Position numbers and translations under genes: made by a program. From Flavobacteriales bacterium (GTDB lineage Bacteria > Bacteroidota > Bacteroidia > Flavobacteriales > Flavobacteriaceae), in assembly GCA_016777325.1 (NCBI GenBank), contig JADHRQ010000010.1, forward strand, positions 1 through 36,282: a stretch of 36,282 bases of DNA. The letters run 5' to 3'. Below, piece by piece: positions 17,281-28,519 of the stretch (the first letter of the stretch is position 1; the number at the start of each line of letters is the position of its first letter). The notes beneath the pieces were generated by a model. That model ran no database searches. It saw only the letters and a list, made by a program, of their open reading frames with translations, and had not been told where the DNA came from.

Positions 17281-17315
17281 TTGACACAATTTTTTAATAT
17301 GGCATAGTTTATGAA
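17281..17315 (+). promoter_or_regulatory. groESL promoter region with sigma-54-like and TTGACA-containing elements
   Basis: The 86-bp gap before groES holds two overlapping candidates. One is TTGACA at 17281-17286 with a weak -7 box TAGTTTAT at 17305, spacing 18 bp. The other is TGGCATAGTTTATGAA at 17300-17315, which matches the -24 part of a sigma-54 promoter (TGGCA) and TG of the -12 part with correct spacing, but lacks the usual GC dinucleotide. Either would start transcription about 10-20 nt before the ATG at 17336. No CIRCE inverted repeat is seen. That a promoter exists is likely; which sigma factor reads it is open. Confidence 0.45.
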
Positions 17316-17335
17316 AATAACTTAATAAAAAGAAT

Positions 17336-17614
17336 ATGAGTAAAATTAATATTAAACCGTTAGCTGATAGAGTTCTTGTTGAACCATCAGAAGCAGAAAC
17401 AAAAACTTCATCGGGGATAATAATTCCTGATTCAGCAAAAGAGAAACCTCAAAAAGGAAAAATAGTAGCAGTTGGCCCAGGTACAAAAGAAAATCCTGTA
17501 ACGCTTAAAACTGGTGATATTGTACTTTATGGAAAATATGCAGGAACTGAGCTAAACCATAATGGTGTTGATTATTTGATAATGAAAGAGAATGATATTC
17601 TTGCAATCGTATAA
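17336..17614 (+). CDS. groES: Co-chaperonin GroES
   Basis: A 92-residue GroES, the heptameric lid of GroEL. It starts [20 protein letters not shown], holds the mobile loop with the hydrophobic tripeptide (about 22-33, [12 protein letters not shown]), and ends with the usual beta core including [10 protein letters not shown]. Length and composition are typical. It lies 23 bp before groEL and after an 86-bp gap from secG that carries a promoter candidate, so groESL probably has its own promoter besides any read-through from the miaB-secG run. Confidence 0.97.
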   Translation: MSKINIKPLADRVLVEPSEAETKTSSGIIIPDSAKEKPQKGKIVAVGPGTKENPVTLKTGDIVLYGKYAGTELNHNGVDYLIMKENDILAIV

Positions 17615-17631
17615 CTTATAACTTAAACTAA

Positions 17632-19263
<1,632 letters not shown>

Positions 19264-19282
19264 ACTTTATTAAACCTTAATT

Positions 19283-19310
19283 AAAACCTGCCTTAGAGCA
19301 GGTTTTTTTT
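19283..19310 (+). terminator. Intrinsic terminator after groEL
   Basis: A nine-base-pair stem (AAAACCTGC at 19283-19291 with GCAGGTTTT at 19298-19306), a six-base loop CTTAGA, and a run of eight T from 19303. This is the only clear rho-independent terminator in the window and separates the groESL unit from purH. Confidence 0.9.
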
Positions 19311-19329
19311 GTAATTTAGACCACCTAAA

Positions 19330-20832
19330 ATGAAGAAAATTAAATCTGCATTAATATCTGTTTATAATAAAGATAAAATTGATGAAATATGCTCTTATCT
19401 GTCATCAAATAATATTATTATTTATTCAACTGGTGGTACTTACAACTATATATCAAAACTGGGAATATCTGTAAAAAAGGTTGAAGATTTGACATCTTTT
19501 CCATCTATTCTTAATGGCAGAGTTAAAACTCTACATCCTAAAATTTTTGGAGGTATTTTAAGAACCAACTCTGAATCAGATATTGAAGACTCAAATAAAT
19601 ATGATATTCCAAATTTTGATCTAGTAATAGTTGACCTCTATCCTTTTGAAGAAACTTTAAAGAATACAAATGACCATAATGAAATAATTGAAAAGATTGA
19701 TATTGGAGGTGTTTCGCTTATTAGGGCAGCAGCAAAAAATTATGAAAATGTAATCTGTATATCCTCTTCTTCTCAATACGATAAACTTATTGAAATATTA
19801 AAGGAAGATTGTTCAACAGATATTTCTTTTAGAAAAACTCTTGCATTTGAAGCATTTGAAAAAAGTTCGACTTATGATTTTACAATATCTGGATATTTAA
19901 ATCCAGAGTCTTCTAAAAATAATTCAGAAATAAGAGAATTAAGATATGGTGAAAACCCTCATCAGAAAGGCAGATTTATTGGTGATCTTAAAGATTTTTT
20001 AATCCAATTAAATGGTAAAGAAATATCATATAATAATTTATTAGATATTGATGCATCTCTTGATTTACTTAGAGACTTAAAATCAAATAAAGCTGTCTTT
20101 CTAATTCATAAACATAATAATCCTTGTGGAGTTGCTATTAGAGACTCGATAGTAGAGGCTTATGAAGATGCTTTAGCTTGTGATAATATATCAGCATTTG
20201 GTGGTGTACTAACTTCTAATAAGAAAATTGACAAAAAAACAGCTGATCAAATTAATAAACTGTTTTTTGAAATTCTAATAGCACCTGATTTTGATGATGA
20301 TTCATTAGATTTATTGAAATCAAAAAAAAATAGGATTATAATTAAACTTAATAAAATTCCAATAAAAAGTATTCAAAAAAGATCATGCTTAAATGGTTTT
20401 TTAGAACAGGATATCGATAATAAAATTGAAAATTTTGGAGATTTTAAAGTTGTTACTACTAAAACTCCTAATATTAAAAATTCAAATGATCTAGTACTTG
20501 CTTCAATTATAGCAAAGCATACTAAGTCCAATTGTATTGCTATAGTAAAAAATCAACAACTAATTGGATCAGGTATGGGTCAGGTATCCAGAATTGACGC
20601 TCTAGATCAAGCCATTGAAAAATCTAAAAGATTTGGATTTGAACTTGATCAATCATGCCTTGCTAGTGATGCTTTTTTTCCATTTTCAGATTGTGTTGAA
20701 ATCTCATTTAAGAATGGCATAGACTCAATTGTTCAACCAGGAGGTTCTGTTAGAGATCAAGATTCTATTGATTTTTGTAATAAAAATCAAATGTCAATGG
20801 TGTTTTCAGGAATCAGACATTTTAGACATTAA
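19330..20832 (+). CDS. purH: Bifunctional AICAR formyltransferase / IMP cyclohydrolase
   Basis: A 500-residue enzyme for the last two steps of de novo purine synthesis. The N-terminal IMP cyclohydrolase (MGS-like) domain shows ALISVYNKDKI, STGGTYNYI and NGRVKTLHPKIFGG (62-75). The transformylase domain holds RYGENPHQ at 205-212 and the catalytic HKHNNPCG at 260-267, and the protein ends with the conserved SGIRHFRH. A little shorter than the usual 505-530 residues, without any missing motif. It starts 20 bp after the groEL terminator. mreB follows after 32 bp and probably has its own promoter, an order commonly seen in Flavobacteriia. Confidence 0.97.
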   Translation: MKKIKSALISVYNKDKIDEICSYLSSNNIIIYSTGGTYNYISKLGISVKKVEDLTSFPSILNGRVKTLHPKIFGGILRTNSESDIEDSNKYDIPNFDLVIVDLYPFEETLKNTNDHNEIIEKIDIGGVSLIRAAAKNYENVICISSSSQYDKLIEILKEDCSTDISFRKTLAFEAFEKSSTYDFTISGYLNPESSKNNSEIRELRYGENPHQKGRFIGDLKDFLIQLNGKEISYNNLLDIDASLDLLRDLKSNKAVFLIHKHNNPCGVAIRDSIVEAYEDALACDNISAFGGVLTSNKKIDKKTADQINKLFFEILIAPDFDDDSLDLLKSKKNRIIIKLNKIPIKSIQKRSCLNGFLEQDIDNKIENFGDFKVVTTKTPNIKNSNDLVLASIIAKHTKSNCIAIVKNQQLIGSGMGQVSRIDALDQAIEKSKRFGFELDQSCLASDAFFPFSDCVEISFKNGIDSIVQPGGSVRDQDSIDFCNKNQMSMVFSGIRHFRH

Positions 20833-20847
20833 TTAGCTTTATTTAAC

Positions 20848-20855
20848 TAACTTTG
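20848..20855 (+). promoter_or_regulatory. Candidate Bacteroidota -7 box (TAACTTTG) for mreB
   Basis: TAACTTTG in the 32-bp gap between purH and mreB matches TAnnTTTG exactly and is followed by CGG. Transcription would start within a few bases of the ATG at 20865, giving a very short or no leader. No TTG is seen at the -33 distance, so the box stands alone. Confidence 0.38.
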
Positions 20856-20864
20856 CGGATAACT

Positions 20865-21884
20865 ATGGGATTTTTTACAGAGGAAATAGCGATTGATTTA
20901 GGAACTGCAAACACACTCATCATTCATAATGATAAAGTTGTTATCAATAGTCCGTCTATTGTTGCAATAGATAGAACTACAAACAAAATTATAGCTATAG
21001 GTGAGGAAGCTAGATTAATGCAGGGTAAAACTCATGAAAATATTAAAACTATTAGACCTCTTAAAGATGGAGTAATTGCTGATTTTGAAGCTTCTGAAAA
21101 AATGATAAGTGAATTAATAAGAAGTATTCCTACTTTGAAAAAAAGATGGTTTTCACCATCTTTAACAATGGTTATTTGTATTCCTTCAGGAATTACAGAA
21201 GTGGAAATGAGAGCTGTTAAAGAGTCTGCAGAAAGAGTTAACGGTAAAGAAGTTTATTTAATTCATGAACCTATGGCTGCTGCAATTGGGATTGGAATTG
21301 ATATTGTAAAACCCAAAGGTAATATGGTAGTTGATATAGGAGGTGGAACTACTGAAATTGCTGTAATAGCTCTATCTGGAATTGTATGCGAAAAATCACT
21401 AAAAGTTGCAGGAGATGTTCTTACTAATGACATTGTCTATTATATGAGAACCAAACACAATCTTTACATTGGTGATAGAACTGCAGAAAAAATTAAAATT
21501 GAAGTAGGATCAGTTACAGAAAGTCTGGATGACCCTCCTGAAGACATGCATGTTCAAGGTAGAGATCTTCTTTCAGGTAAGCCTAAAGAAAAAATAATCT
21601 CTTATATAGAGGTTGCTAAAGCTATTGATAAATCCATTATTAGAATCGAAGATTCTATTATGGAAACCTTGTCTCAAACACCCCCAGAGCTTGCAGCTGA
21701 TATATATAACACAGGAATTTATTTAGCTGGAGGAGGAGCTCTTTTGAGAGGTCTTGATGAAAGACTTTCAAAAAAGACTGATCTTCCTGTATATATTGCA
21801 GAAGATCCACTTCAAGCAGTAGTTAGAGGAACAGGTATTGCTCTTAAAAATATTGAAAAATTCAAGTCTGTCTTGATTAAGTAA
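20865..21884 (+). CDS. mreB: Rod shape-determining protein MreB
   Basis: A 339-residue bacterial actin that polymerises under the inner membrane and guides cell-wall elongation. It begins MGFFTEEIAIDLGTANTLI, with the phosphate-1 motif DLGTANT. The phosphate-2 region DIGGGTTEIAVIAL and the adenosine motif GIYLAGGGALLRGL are intact. I chose the ATG at 20865: the longer frame starting at TTG 20853 overlaps the promoter-like box and adds four residues absent from the family. The gene leads mreC, mreD, PBP2 and rodA with gaps of a few bases or overlaps, so the five form an elongasome operon. Confidence 0.97.
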   Translation: MGFFTEEIAIDLGTANTLIIHNDKVVINSPSIVAIDRTTNKIIAIGEEARLMQGKTHENIKTIRPLKDGVIADFEASEKMISELIRSIPTLKKRWFSPSLTMVICIPSGITEVEMRAVKESAERVNGKEVYLIHEPMAAAIGIGIDIVKPKGNMVVDIGGGTTEIAVIALSGIVCEKSLKVAGDVLTNDIVYYMRTKHNLYIGDRTAEKIKIEVGSVTESLDDPPEDMHVQGRDLLSGKPKEKIISYIEVAKAIDKSIIRIEDSIMETLSQTPPELAADIYNTGIYLAGGGALLRGLDERLSKKTDLPVYIAEDPLQAVVRGTGIALKNIEKFKSVLIK

Positions 21885-21892
21885 TTGATTTC

Positions 21893-22690
21893 ATGCAATC
21901 AATAATTAATTCCATCGTTAAAAATAGGAACTTAATTCTATATCTAACTCTTTCTATAATATCCTTCAACTCCTTATACACAAATAGTTCTGTTCATTAT
22001 AATGGAATTGGTAAAATCGCCACTTATCTTTCCGGAAAATCATCTTTTTTTTCATCTTCAATAGATTCATATTTCAATTTAAAAGAAAAAAATAAAAAGC
22101 TTATTGATGAAAATCTTAAATTAAAAGAGATTGAACTTGAATATAAAAATCAGATTGTTGAAAATAAATCTTTTAATTCAATCTCAATAATTAATGCAAA
22201 TGTGATCTTTAATTCAATTAATAAGAGTAAAAATATTATGGTTATTGATAAAGGAACAAATGGAGGAGTAGATGAAGAAATGGGAGTAATTTCATCAAAA
22301 GGTGTAATCGGTATAATTAAGAGTGTGACTGAAAATTATGCATCAATTATATCTTTATTAAATACAGATTTAAAAGTTAATGCCATATTAAAAAATTCCT
22401 CTACAATTGGCTCAATAACATGGGATGGATTAAATCCAAAAATCTTGAAGCTAAACGACATACCACTTAGTAGCTCAATAAAAATTGGAGATACTATTGT
22501 AACTGGAGGTATGTCTTTCTATTTTACTAAAGGAATTCCAATTGGAACTATTAGTAATTATGATAATAGTTCATTAGAAGGTTACTATGAGATAGATATT
22601 TCAGTTTTTAATGACTTTTCATCTATATCTAACATATATGTTATAGAAAGAACTGACAATGATGAAATTAAAATTTTATTAAATGATTAG
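21893..22690 (+). CDS. mreC: Rod shape-determining protein MreC
   Basis: A 265-residue inner-membrane protein with a periplasmic domain. One membrane helix lies near residues 14-30 (LILYLTLSIISFNSLY), followed by a coiled coil (about 58-95, rich in Lys, Glu and Leu). The beta domain then includes NIMVIDKGTNGGVDEEMGVIS and GDTIVTGGMSFYFTKGIPIG, the usual MreC signature. MreC links MreB filaments to PBP2. It starts 8 bp after mreB and overlaps mreD by 8 bp. Confidence 0.95.
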   Translation: MQSIINSIVKNRNLILYLTLSIISFNSLYTNSSVHYNGIGKIATYLSGKSSFFSSSIDSYFNLKEKNKKLIDENLKLKEIELEYKNQIVENKSFNSISIINANVIFNSINKSKNIMVIDKGTNGGVDEEMGVISSKGVIGIIKSVTENYASIISLLNTDLKVNAILKNSSTIGSITWDGLNPKILKLNDIPLSSSIKIGDTIVTGGMSFYFTKGIPIGTISNYDNSSLEGYYEIDISVFNDFSSISNIYVIERTDNDEIKILLND

Positions 22691-23183
22691 AGAGCAGCTA
22701 AGAAATATTTTTTTTTATACTATCATTTTAGTGTTTCAGCTATTTGTTTTCAATCACATTAATCTAGTAGGATTCATAACACCTTTTATATACTTAATTA
22801 TTTTTATTCACTATAAAACTTCTTATAATAAAACTACTTTAATTTTTTTAGGATTTATAGTTGGTATTATTGTCGATTTATCTATGCAAACTTATGGTTC
22901 TCACACTTTTGCAACAATTACGATTTGCTATTTGAGAACTTGGATAGAAAAATATTCATTTGGAGTAAATTCTAACCTTCCTTCTGCAATGATTAATGGA
23001 ACACAATTAATCAATAGATTAACATTCTTTGGTTTAATAATATTTATTCATTCTTTAATATATTACTCTCTTGTTTTTTTTAATATTGAATTATTCTGGA
23101 CTATAGTTTTAAACATTATTATAAATTCAATTATTACCTTTATTGTGATTTGGTTAATTTCACAATTAATATCCAATAAATAA
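22683..23183 (+). CDS. mreD: Rod shape-determining protein MreD
   Basis: A 166-residue, strongly hydrophobic protein with about five membrane helices, as usual for MreD. Sequence signals are weak in this family, but HINLVGFITPFIYLIIFI near the start and FIVGIIVDLSMQTYGSHTFA in the middle match Bacteroidota MreD, and the place between mreC and PBP2 settles it. It overlaps mreC by 8 bp and ends two bases before the PBP2 ATG. Confidence 0.92.
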   Translation: MIREQLRNIFFYTIILVFQLFVFNHINLVGFITPFIYLIIFIHYKTSYNKTTLIFLGFIVGIIVDLSMQTYGSHTFATITICYLRTWIEKYSFGVNSNLPSAMINGTQLINRLTFFGLIIFIHSLIYYSLVFFNIELFWTIVLNIIINSIITFIVIWLISQLISNK

Positions 23184-23185
23184 TT

Positions 23186-25039
23186 ATGTTAAAGAAGTAT
23201 ATACTTATCTGGATAACAATAATTTGTTCAACCATATTCATATTAAAATTAGCTTCACTCCAATTATCAAATAACTCTTACTTTAATTCAGATTTTGCCA
23301 TACAAGAAATCTCAATTTATCCTGAAAGAGGATTAATTTTTGATAGAAATGGTCAACTTCTAGTAGCTAATCAACCAATGTATGATCTAATTATAATTCC
23401 TGAGAACACTTTGGAATTTGATACTCTTCAATTTTCAAAATTAATTGGTATTGAGATGAATGAATTAAAAAAGAAAATTTCAAATTCTATAAATTATTCT
23501 AGAAAAATACCTTCTGTAATAAAGACACAAATATCAAAGCAAGAAAATGCTTTTCTTCAAGAAAAAATATGGCTTTATGATGGGTTCTATTTGAGAAAAA
23601 ACTCTGTTAGAGACTATATTAAACCATTTGCAAGTAATGTAATTGGATATACTGGAGAAGTTAGTCAGAGTGAAATTGATTCAGAGAATTACTATGAAAA
23701 TGGCGAAATGATTGGGAAGCAGGGTATTGAAAAATATTATGAAAATGAATTAAGAGGAATAAAGGGAAAAAAATATTTCCAAAAAGATAGGTTTAATAGA
23801 GTCATAGGACCCTATAACAATTCAGAAGAAGATATAGATCCAACTAAAGCAAAAAATATTACACTAACAATTGACATAGAACTTCAAAAGTATGCAGAAA
23901 GTCTTCTCACAAACAAAAAAGGAGGTGTTGTTGTAATCGAACCTTCTTCTGGAGAAATACTATCATTAGTTAGTGCTCCAACTTATCAATCAATTCAGTT
24001 TATCGGTCAAAATAGAACTACTAACTTTCAAAAGTTGTTAAATGACTCAATAAATAAGCCATTATTTGACAGATCTCTTCAAGCTCAATATTCTCCTGGA
24101 TCACCACTGAAAATATTAAATGCACTAATAGGTCTTCAAGAAAATGTAATTAATGAGAATACTACTTTTACATGTAATTCAGGTCATTACTATGCGAAAA
24201 ATGCTTTTATGGGTTGTCATAATCAATTTGGAACAATAAGTGATTTAAGAAAAGGTATATATAACTCATGTAATACCTATTTTGCAAAAACATATAAAAT
24301 GATTTTAGATAAATATGAAACACCTAGTGAAGGTCTTGACAAATGGGCAAATCATATTAAAAGTTTTGGTCTAGGAGACTATCTAGGATATGATTTATTT
24401 ATTGGTAAGAAAGGTTTCATTCCAGAATCTGACTATTATAATAACTTCTATGGAGATAATAGATGGGGTTCTTCTACAACAATTTCTAATTCAATTGGAC
24501 AAGGAGAAATATTAACTACACCTATTCAAATGGCAAATTTTGCATCTGCAATTGCTAATAGAGGATTTTATATTAAACCCCATTTTGTAAAAAAAATAAA
24601 TAATGAATCATTATCTAAAAAGGAAAGAATCTCAACAACTATTGATAAAGAAAATTTTGAAATAGTAATTGATGGAATGGTCGATGTAGTTAATAAAGGT
24701 ACAGCTAGAATAGCCAAAATAAACGGCATTAATGTTGCAGGAAAAACTGGGACTGTTGAGAATTTTATATTAATTGAAGGTGAAAAAAAACAATTAACAG
24801 ATCATTCAACATTTATTGCTTTTGCTCCCGCTGAAGATCCAGAAATTGTTGTTTCTGTTTTTATTGAGAATGGATATTGGGGAAGTAGATGGGCTGCTCC
24901 TATTGCAAGCCTAATTATTGAAAAATATTTAACAGATAATATTGAAAGAAAATGGCTTGAAAACAGAATGGTTAATGGAAGTCTTCAAAGCGAATATGAA
25001 AAACCATATAAGTTTAAAAACTTTTCGATAAATGAATAG
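23186..25039 (+). CDS. mrdA: Penicillin-binding protein 2 (peptidoglycan transpeptidase)
   Basis: A 617-residue class B PBP, the crosslinking enzyme of the rod complex. It has one N-terminal membrane helix (about 5-25), a dimerisation/pedestal domain with the PERGLIFDRNGQLL segment at 46-59, and a transpeptidase domain. The three catalytic motifs are present: SPLK at 306-309 (Ser306 nucleophile), SCN at 361-363 and KTG at 519-521. Canonical PBP2 has STFK at the first motif; Pro-Leu at the middle positions still obeys SxxK. It overlaps rodA by 8 bp. Confidence 0.95.
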   Translation: MLKKYILIWITIICSTIFILKLASLQLSNNSYFNSDFAIQEISIYPERGLIFDRNGQLLVANQPMYDLIIIPENTLEFDTLQFSKLIGIEMNELKKKISNSINYSRKIPSVIKTQISKQENAFLQEKIWLYDGFYLRKNSVRDYIKPFASNVIGYTGEVSQSEIDSENYYENGEMIGKQGIEKYYENELRGIKGKKYFQKDRFNRVIGPYNNSEEDIDPTKAKNITLTIDIELQKYAESLLTNKKGGVVVIEPSSGEILSLVSAPTYQSIQFIGQNRTTNFQKLLNDSINKPLFDRSLQAQYSPGSPLKILNALIGLQENVINENTTFTCNSGHYYAKNAFMGCHNQFGTISDLRKGIYNSCNTYFAKTYKMILDKYETPSEGLDKWANHIKSFGLGDYLGYDLFIGKKGFIPESDYYNNFYGDNRWGSSTTISNSIGQGEILTTPIQMANFASAIANRGFYIKPHFVKKINNESLSKKERISTTIDKENFEIVIDGMVDVVNKGTARIAKINGINVAGKTGTVENFILIEGEKKQLTDHSTFIAFAPAEDPEIVVSVFIENGYWGSRWAAPIASLIIEKYLTDNIERKWLENRMVNGSLQSEYEKPYKFKNFSINE

Positions 25040-26291
25040 TTTAAATATACTCAAGTATGATTTAATATCTATTTTAAGCTATTGTCTGTTGGTGACTTTT
25101 GGTATAATTAATATCTACTCTTCTAGCTTTAATGAATCATTTACATCTATTTTTGATAGCTCTACAATTGTTGGAAAACAAATAATTTTTCTTATTGCAT
25201 CTTCTGTTACTTTTATTATAATAATTTTCACAAAAACTAATTTTTTTGACAGAATTGCTCTGCTATTATACTTTGGCTCTATTTTATTATTACTAAGTCT
25301 GTTCTTATTTGGAGTTGAACGAGGCGGTGCCAAATCATGGTATCTAATTGGACCTATTAGTTTCCAACCTACTGAACTTGCAAAACTTAGTACTGCTTTA
25401 TTTTTAGCTAAATTCTTAAGTATTATTCAAACTGATTTAAATAAAACAAGAGATATTTTTATAGTTAGCATAATTATTCTAATTCCAATAATTCTAATAA
25501 CCTTGCAACCAGACCCAGGATCAGCTTTAGTTTTTTTAGCTTTTATATTTCCTATTTTACGAGAGGGATTAGATTTAAGATTTTTCTATTTTGGATTAAT
25601 TATAGTTTCGACTTTAATCCTTACACTTATTTTGGGTATTACAAAAAGTGTAATAACCCTCTCAATTTTATTTTTAATCTTATATATACATAATAGACGT
25701 AAAAATTTTAAAATTTCAATTTTAAGATATTTATTATCATTAATAATTTTGATAGGTATCTCCTTTTCAACTAATTACTTATTTGAAAATATTCTAGAAC
25801 AAAGACATCGAGATAGAATTAATTTAGTTATTGGAAAAGAGGTTGATGACCGAGGAATTGGATACAATACAAATCAATCTAAAATAGCAATTAGTAATGG
25901 TGGTTTGTTTGGAGCTGGGTTTCTTCAGGGAACTCAAACAAAGGGAAATTTTGTACCAAGACAACACACAGATTATATATTTAGTACAATTGGCGAAGAA
26001 TGGGGGTTTATGGGCTCTGTTATTACAATATTATTATTTATGTTATTAATTACTCGAATTTCTTTAAGAGCTGAGAGGCAGGTTAATCATTTTAAAAGAA
26101 TTTACTGTTATTGTTTTGCTAGTCTTCTTTTTTTTCATTTTTTTATTAATATAGGAATGTCAATAGGACTGATTCCATCAATAGGGATTCCTTTACCATT
26201 TATTAGTTATGGCGGGTCAAGCCTTTTAATATTTAGTGTGATGTTTTTTATTTACTTGAACTTTGATTCAAGTAGATTAAAAGAAGATTAA
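25032..26291 (+). CDS. rodA: RodA, SEDS-family peptidoglycan glycosyltransferase
   Basis: A 419-residue polytopic membrane protein with about ten helices. SEDS signatures are visible: GGAKSWYLIGPISFQPTELA near 97-116, TLQPDPGSALVF near 156-167, the extracellular-loop stretch NFVPRQHTDYIFSTIGEEWG, and the C-terminal PFISYGGSSLL. It polymerises glycan strands together with PBP2. It is the last gene of the mreB operon and shares the palindromic tetramer TTAA with the stop of the convergent protease gene; no terminator hairpin is seen between them. Confidence 0.96.
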   Translation: MNSLNILKYDLISILSYCLLVTFGIINIYSSSFNESFTSIFDSSTIVGKQIIFLIASSVTFIIIIFTKTNFFDRIALLLYFGSILLLLSLFLFGVERGGAKSWYLIGPISFQPTELAKLSTALFLAKFLSIIQTDLNKTRDIFIVSIIILIPIILITLQPDPGSALVFLAFIFPILREGLDLRFFYFGLIIVSTLILTLILGITKSVITLSILFLILYIHNRRKNFKISILRYLLSLIILIGISFSTNYLFENILEQRHRDRINLVIGKEVDDRGIGYNTNQSKIAISNGGLFGAGFLQGTQTKGNFVPRQHTDYIFSTIGEEWGFMGSVITILLFMLLITRISLRAERQVNHFKRIYCYCFASLLFFHFFINIGMSIGLIPSIGIPLPFISYGGSSLLIFSVMFFIYLNFDSSRLKED

Positions 26292-28411
26292 TTAATGTTT
26301 ATTTGAGATAATATATCATTTCCTTCAAATGATAACAGGTCTTTTAAAAGATTCATAGCTTCATTAACATAAATATCTTTTTGGAGAGACTTAATCCATC
26401 TATCCCTTTTTTCTTTCATATCATCATTGTATGAAGTGTTCACATCAAGATTACTGTCATTCCATTCGAATAAATAAGGTGAATTAAAATCTTCAATAAC
26501 CTTTAGTTTATCTGTTTGGAGTTTAAATTCTGCTTGATCTTCTTTATAAGAATTATAATTTAAAGAAATAGTTTTATCATCCTGTTTAGATTTAATCAAT
26601 TTAGCATGTTGATCAATTATTGTGAAATATTCATTTTGACCTATTCTTTCTTTACTATTCGAGATAGCTTGAGCATAGTTAAAAACTTTAACTGAATTAT
26701 CATATCTAGCTGGGTCAATCTTATCCCAGCTAAGAGGGTTTTCTAAATCCTTCTCTCCTATATCTATATAAGAATATCTGTTAGGAAAAATTAAGTCACT
26801 TTTGACACCTTCTAACTGTGTAGATCCTCCATTAACTCTATAAAATTTATCAGTAGTAATTTTAAGTGAGCCTAAATCACCATAAGTGTTTCCTGAAATA
26901 ACATTATTTAAATCAACTACATTTTGAACAGTTCCTTTACCATAAGTTTGTTTACTTCCAAGTATTATAGCTCTATTATAATCTTGAAGTGCTGCAGCTA
27001 AAATTTCGGAGGCTGAAGCTGAAAACTCATTGACAAGAATTACGAGTGGTCCATCCCAAATAATTGATGGATCATTATCTTTAAGAATTTCTTTTCTTCC
27101 TCCTATGCTTTTAACTTGAACCACAGGACCTTTCTCTATAAAAAAACCTGTAATATCAACAACAGTTTTTAATGAGCCTCCTCCGTTATTTCTTAAATCA
27201 AGTATTAGACCATTTATATTTTTATTCTTTAATTCTAATATTTCTTTTTTAATATCACTTGCAGCATTTCTTTCACCATAATCATTAAAGTCAACATAAA
27301 ATCTTGGTAGGTTAATTAAACCATAAACATTTGAGTCATCTTTAATTATTGAAGACTTTGCATAAGTCTCTTCTAGTTCAACAATATCTCTTGTTATTTC
27401 AACCTGTTCAATACCACCATCAACTCTCTTAATTGTCAAGAATACATTAGTCCCCTTCTCACCTTTAATTAAGTCAGTAGCATCCGTTAATTTCATCAAT
27501 GATATTTCAGTTGGCTCTTCATCTGCAGATTGCGCAACAGCAATGATAATATCTCCTACATTAAGAAGATTATCTCTCCATACAGGACCACCAATTATAA
27601 TTTCTGAGATTTCTACTTGTTGATTTCTTTTAAATAGTCTTGCTCCAATTCCTTGAAATTTACCAGATATATTCTGATCAAAAACTTCTTTTGCCTCTGG
27701 AGCAAGATATGAGGTGTGAGGGTCAAATTGAGTAACAATTGAATTAAGATATAATGAAAACCAATCTGATCTTTCAAGTTCACTGTTAAATTGGAAAAAA
27801 TCTTTTAAATTTTCAGAAATAGCAGTTCTTGATTCTATTTCAATTTCTTCTTCTGAGATAACTTCTTCTTGATCTTTTATTTCCTTTTTGGAAGCATATC
27901 CATCGAGAGCAGAAAGCTTAAGTCTCTTTCTCCATATTCTTTTTAACTCAGCTAAATTTGACGCATAATCTAAATTTTCATAATCAAGATTAATTTCTTC
28001 ATTTATTTGGAAATTAAATGGATCTTCTAAAATTTCACTGTAGAAACTTTCAACTTCATCAATTCTTGTTATTAATGTTTCATAAACTATATTAAAAAAA
28101 GCTATATCAGATGAATTGATTTGATCATCGATTGATAATCTAAACTGAGAAAAAAGTTCTATATCAGATTTAAGTAAAAACCTTTTTTGAGAATCAACAG
28201 CATCAATAAAGTCATCATAAACTTTAATTGAAAAGTCATCATTTATAATTTGAGGATCATAATGTAATTTATCTAACACATATGAGACTAAATCTACTAG
28301 AAGCCTATCTTTATTTGGCTCATCACTTGAAAAGTTGACATTGGAAATTTCAAAGTATATTACTAATGAAATAATTCCAGATATTATAAATCCTAATATT
28401 CTCAAAAACAT
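26288..28411 (-). CDS. prc: Carboxy-terminal processing protease (Prc/Tsp, S41A)
   Basis: A 707-residue periplasmic tail-specific protease. An N-terminal hydrophobic segment (about 3-22) is a signal or anchor. An N-terminal helical domain holds SDWFSLYLNSIVTQFDPHTSYL (split around 215-236). The PDZ domain begins near 250 (GKFQGIGARL) and runs to about 345. The S41 core has LRNNGGGSL at 406-414, the nucleophile Ser466 in SASASEI and the general-base Lys492 in YGKGTVQ, with spacing as in E. coli Tsp. A helical C-terminal domain follows. It degrades or trims periplasmic proteins with nonpolar C-termini. It is divergent from surE across a 108-bp gap. Confidence 0.96.
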   Translation of the reverse strand: MFLRILGFIISGIISLVIYFEISNVNFSSDEPNKDRLLVDLVSYVLDKLHYDPQIINDDFSIKVYDDFIDAVDSQKRFLLKSDIELFSQFRLSIDDQINSSDIAFFNIVYETLITRIDEVESFYSEILEDPFNFQINEEINLDYENLDYASNLAELKRIWRKRLKLSALDGYASKKEIKDQEEVISEEEIEIESRTAISENLKDFFQFNSELERSDWFSLYLNSIVTQFDPHTSYLAPEAKEVFDQNISGKFQGIGARLFKRNQQVEISEIIIGGPVWRDNLLNVGDIIIAVAQSADEEPTEISLMKLTDATDLIKGEKGTNVFLTIKRVDGGIEQVEITRDIVELEETYAKSSIIKDDSNVYGLINLPRFYVDFNDYGERNAASDIKKEILELKNKNINGLILDLRNNGGGSLKTVVDITGFFIEKGPVVQVKSIGGRKEILKDNDPSIIWDGPLVILVNEFSASASEILAAALQDYNRAIILGSKQTYGKGTVQNVVDLNNVISGNTYGDLGSLKITTDKFYRVNGGSTQLEGVKSDLIFPNRYSYIDIGEKDLENPLSWDKIDPARYDNSVKVFNYAQAISNSKERIGQNEYFTIIDQHAKLIKSKQDDKTISLNYNSYKEDQAEFKLQTDKLKVIEDFNSPYLFEWNDSNLDVNTSYNDDMKEKRDRWIKSLQKDIYVNEAMNLLKDLLSFEGNDILSQININ

Positions 28412-28519
28412 ATTGCTAAATTAATTTAAAAAAAACTTAGGCAAAACAGAATTGAAGCAAATTTTATGTTAAAGTTAATTGAGTTAAACGTTTTTATATC
28501 TTTACATCAAATAACTTTT

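Noticed and set aside
17250-17335. CIRCE (HrcA) operator before groES
   Set aside because: No TTAGCACTC-N9-GAGTGCTAA-type inverted repeat can be found.
20853-20864. TTG start for mreB giving four more residues
   Set aside because: The MreB family begins MGFF; the TTG overlaps the promoter-like box.
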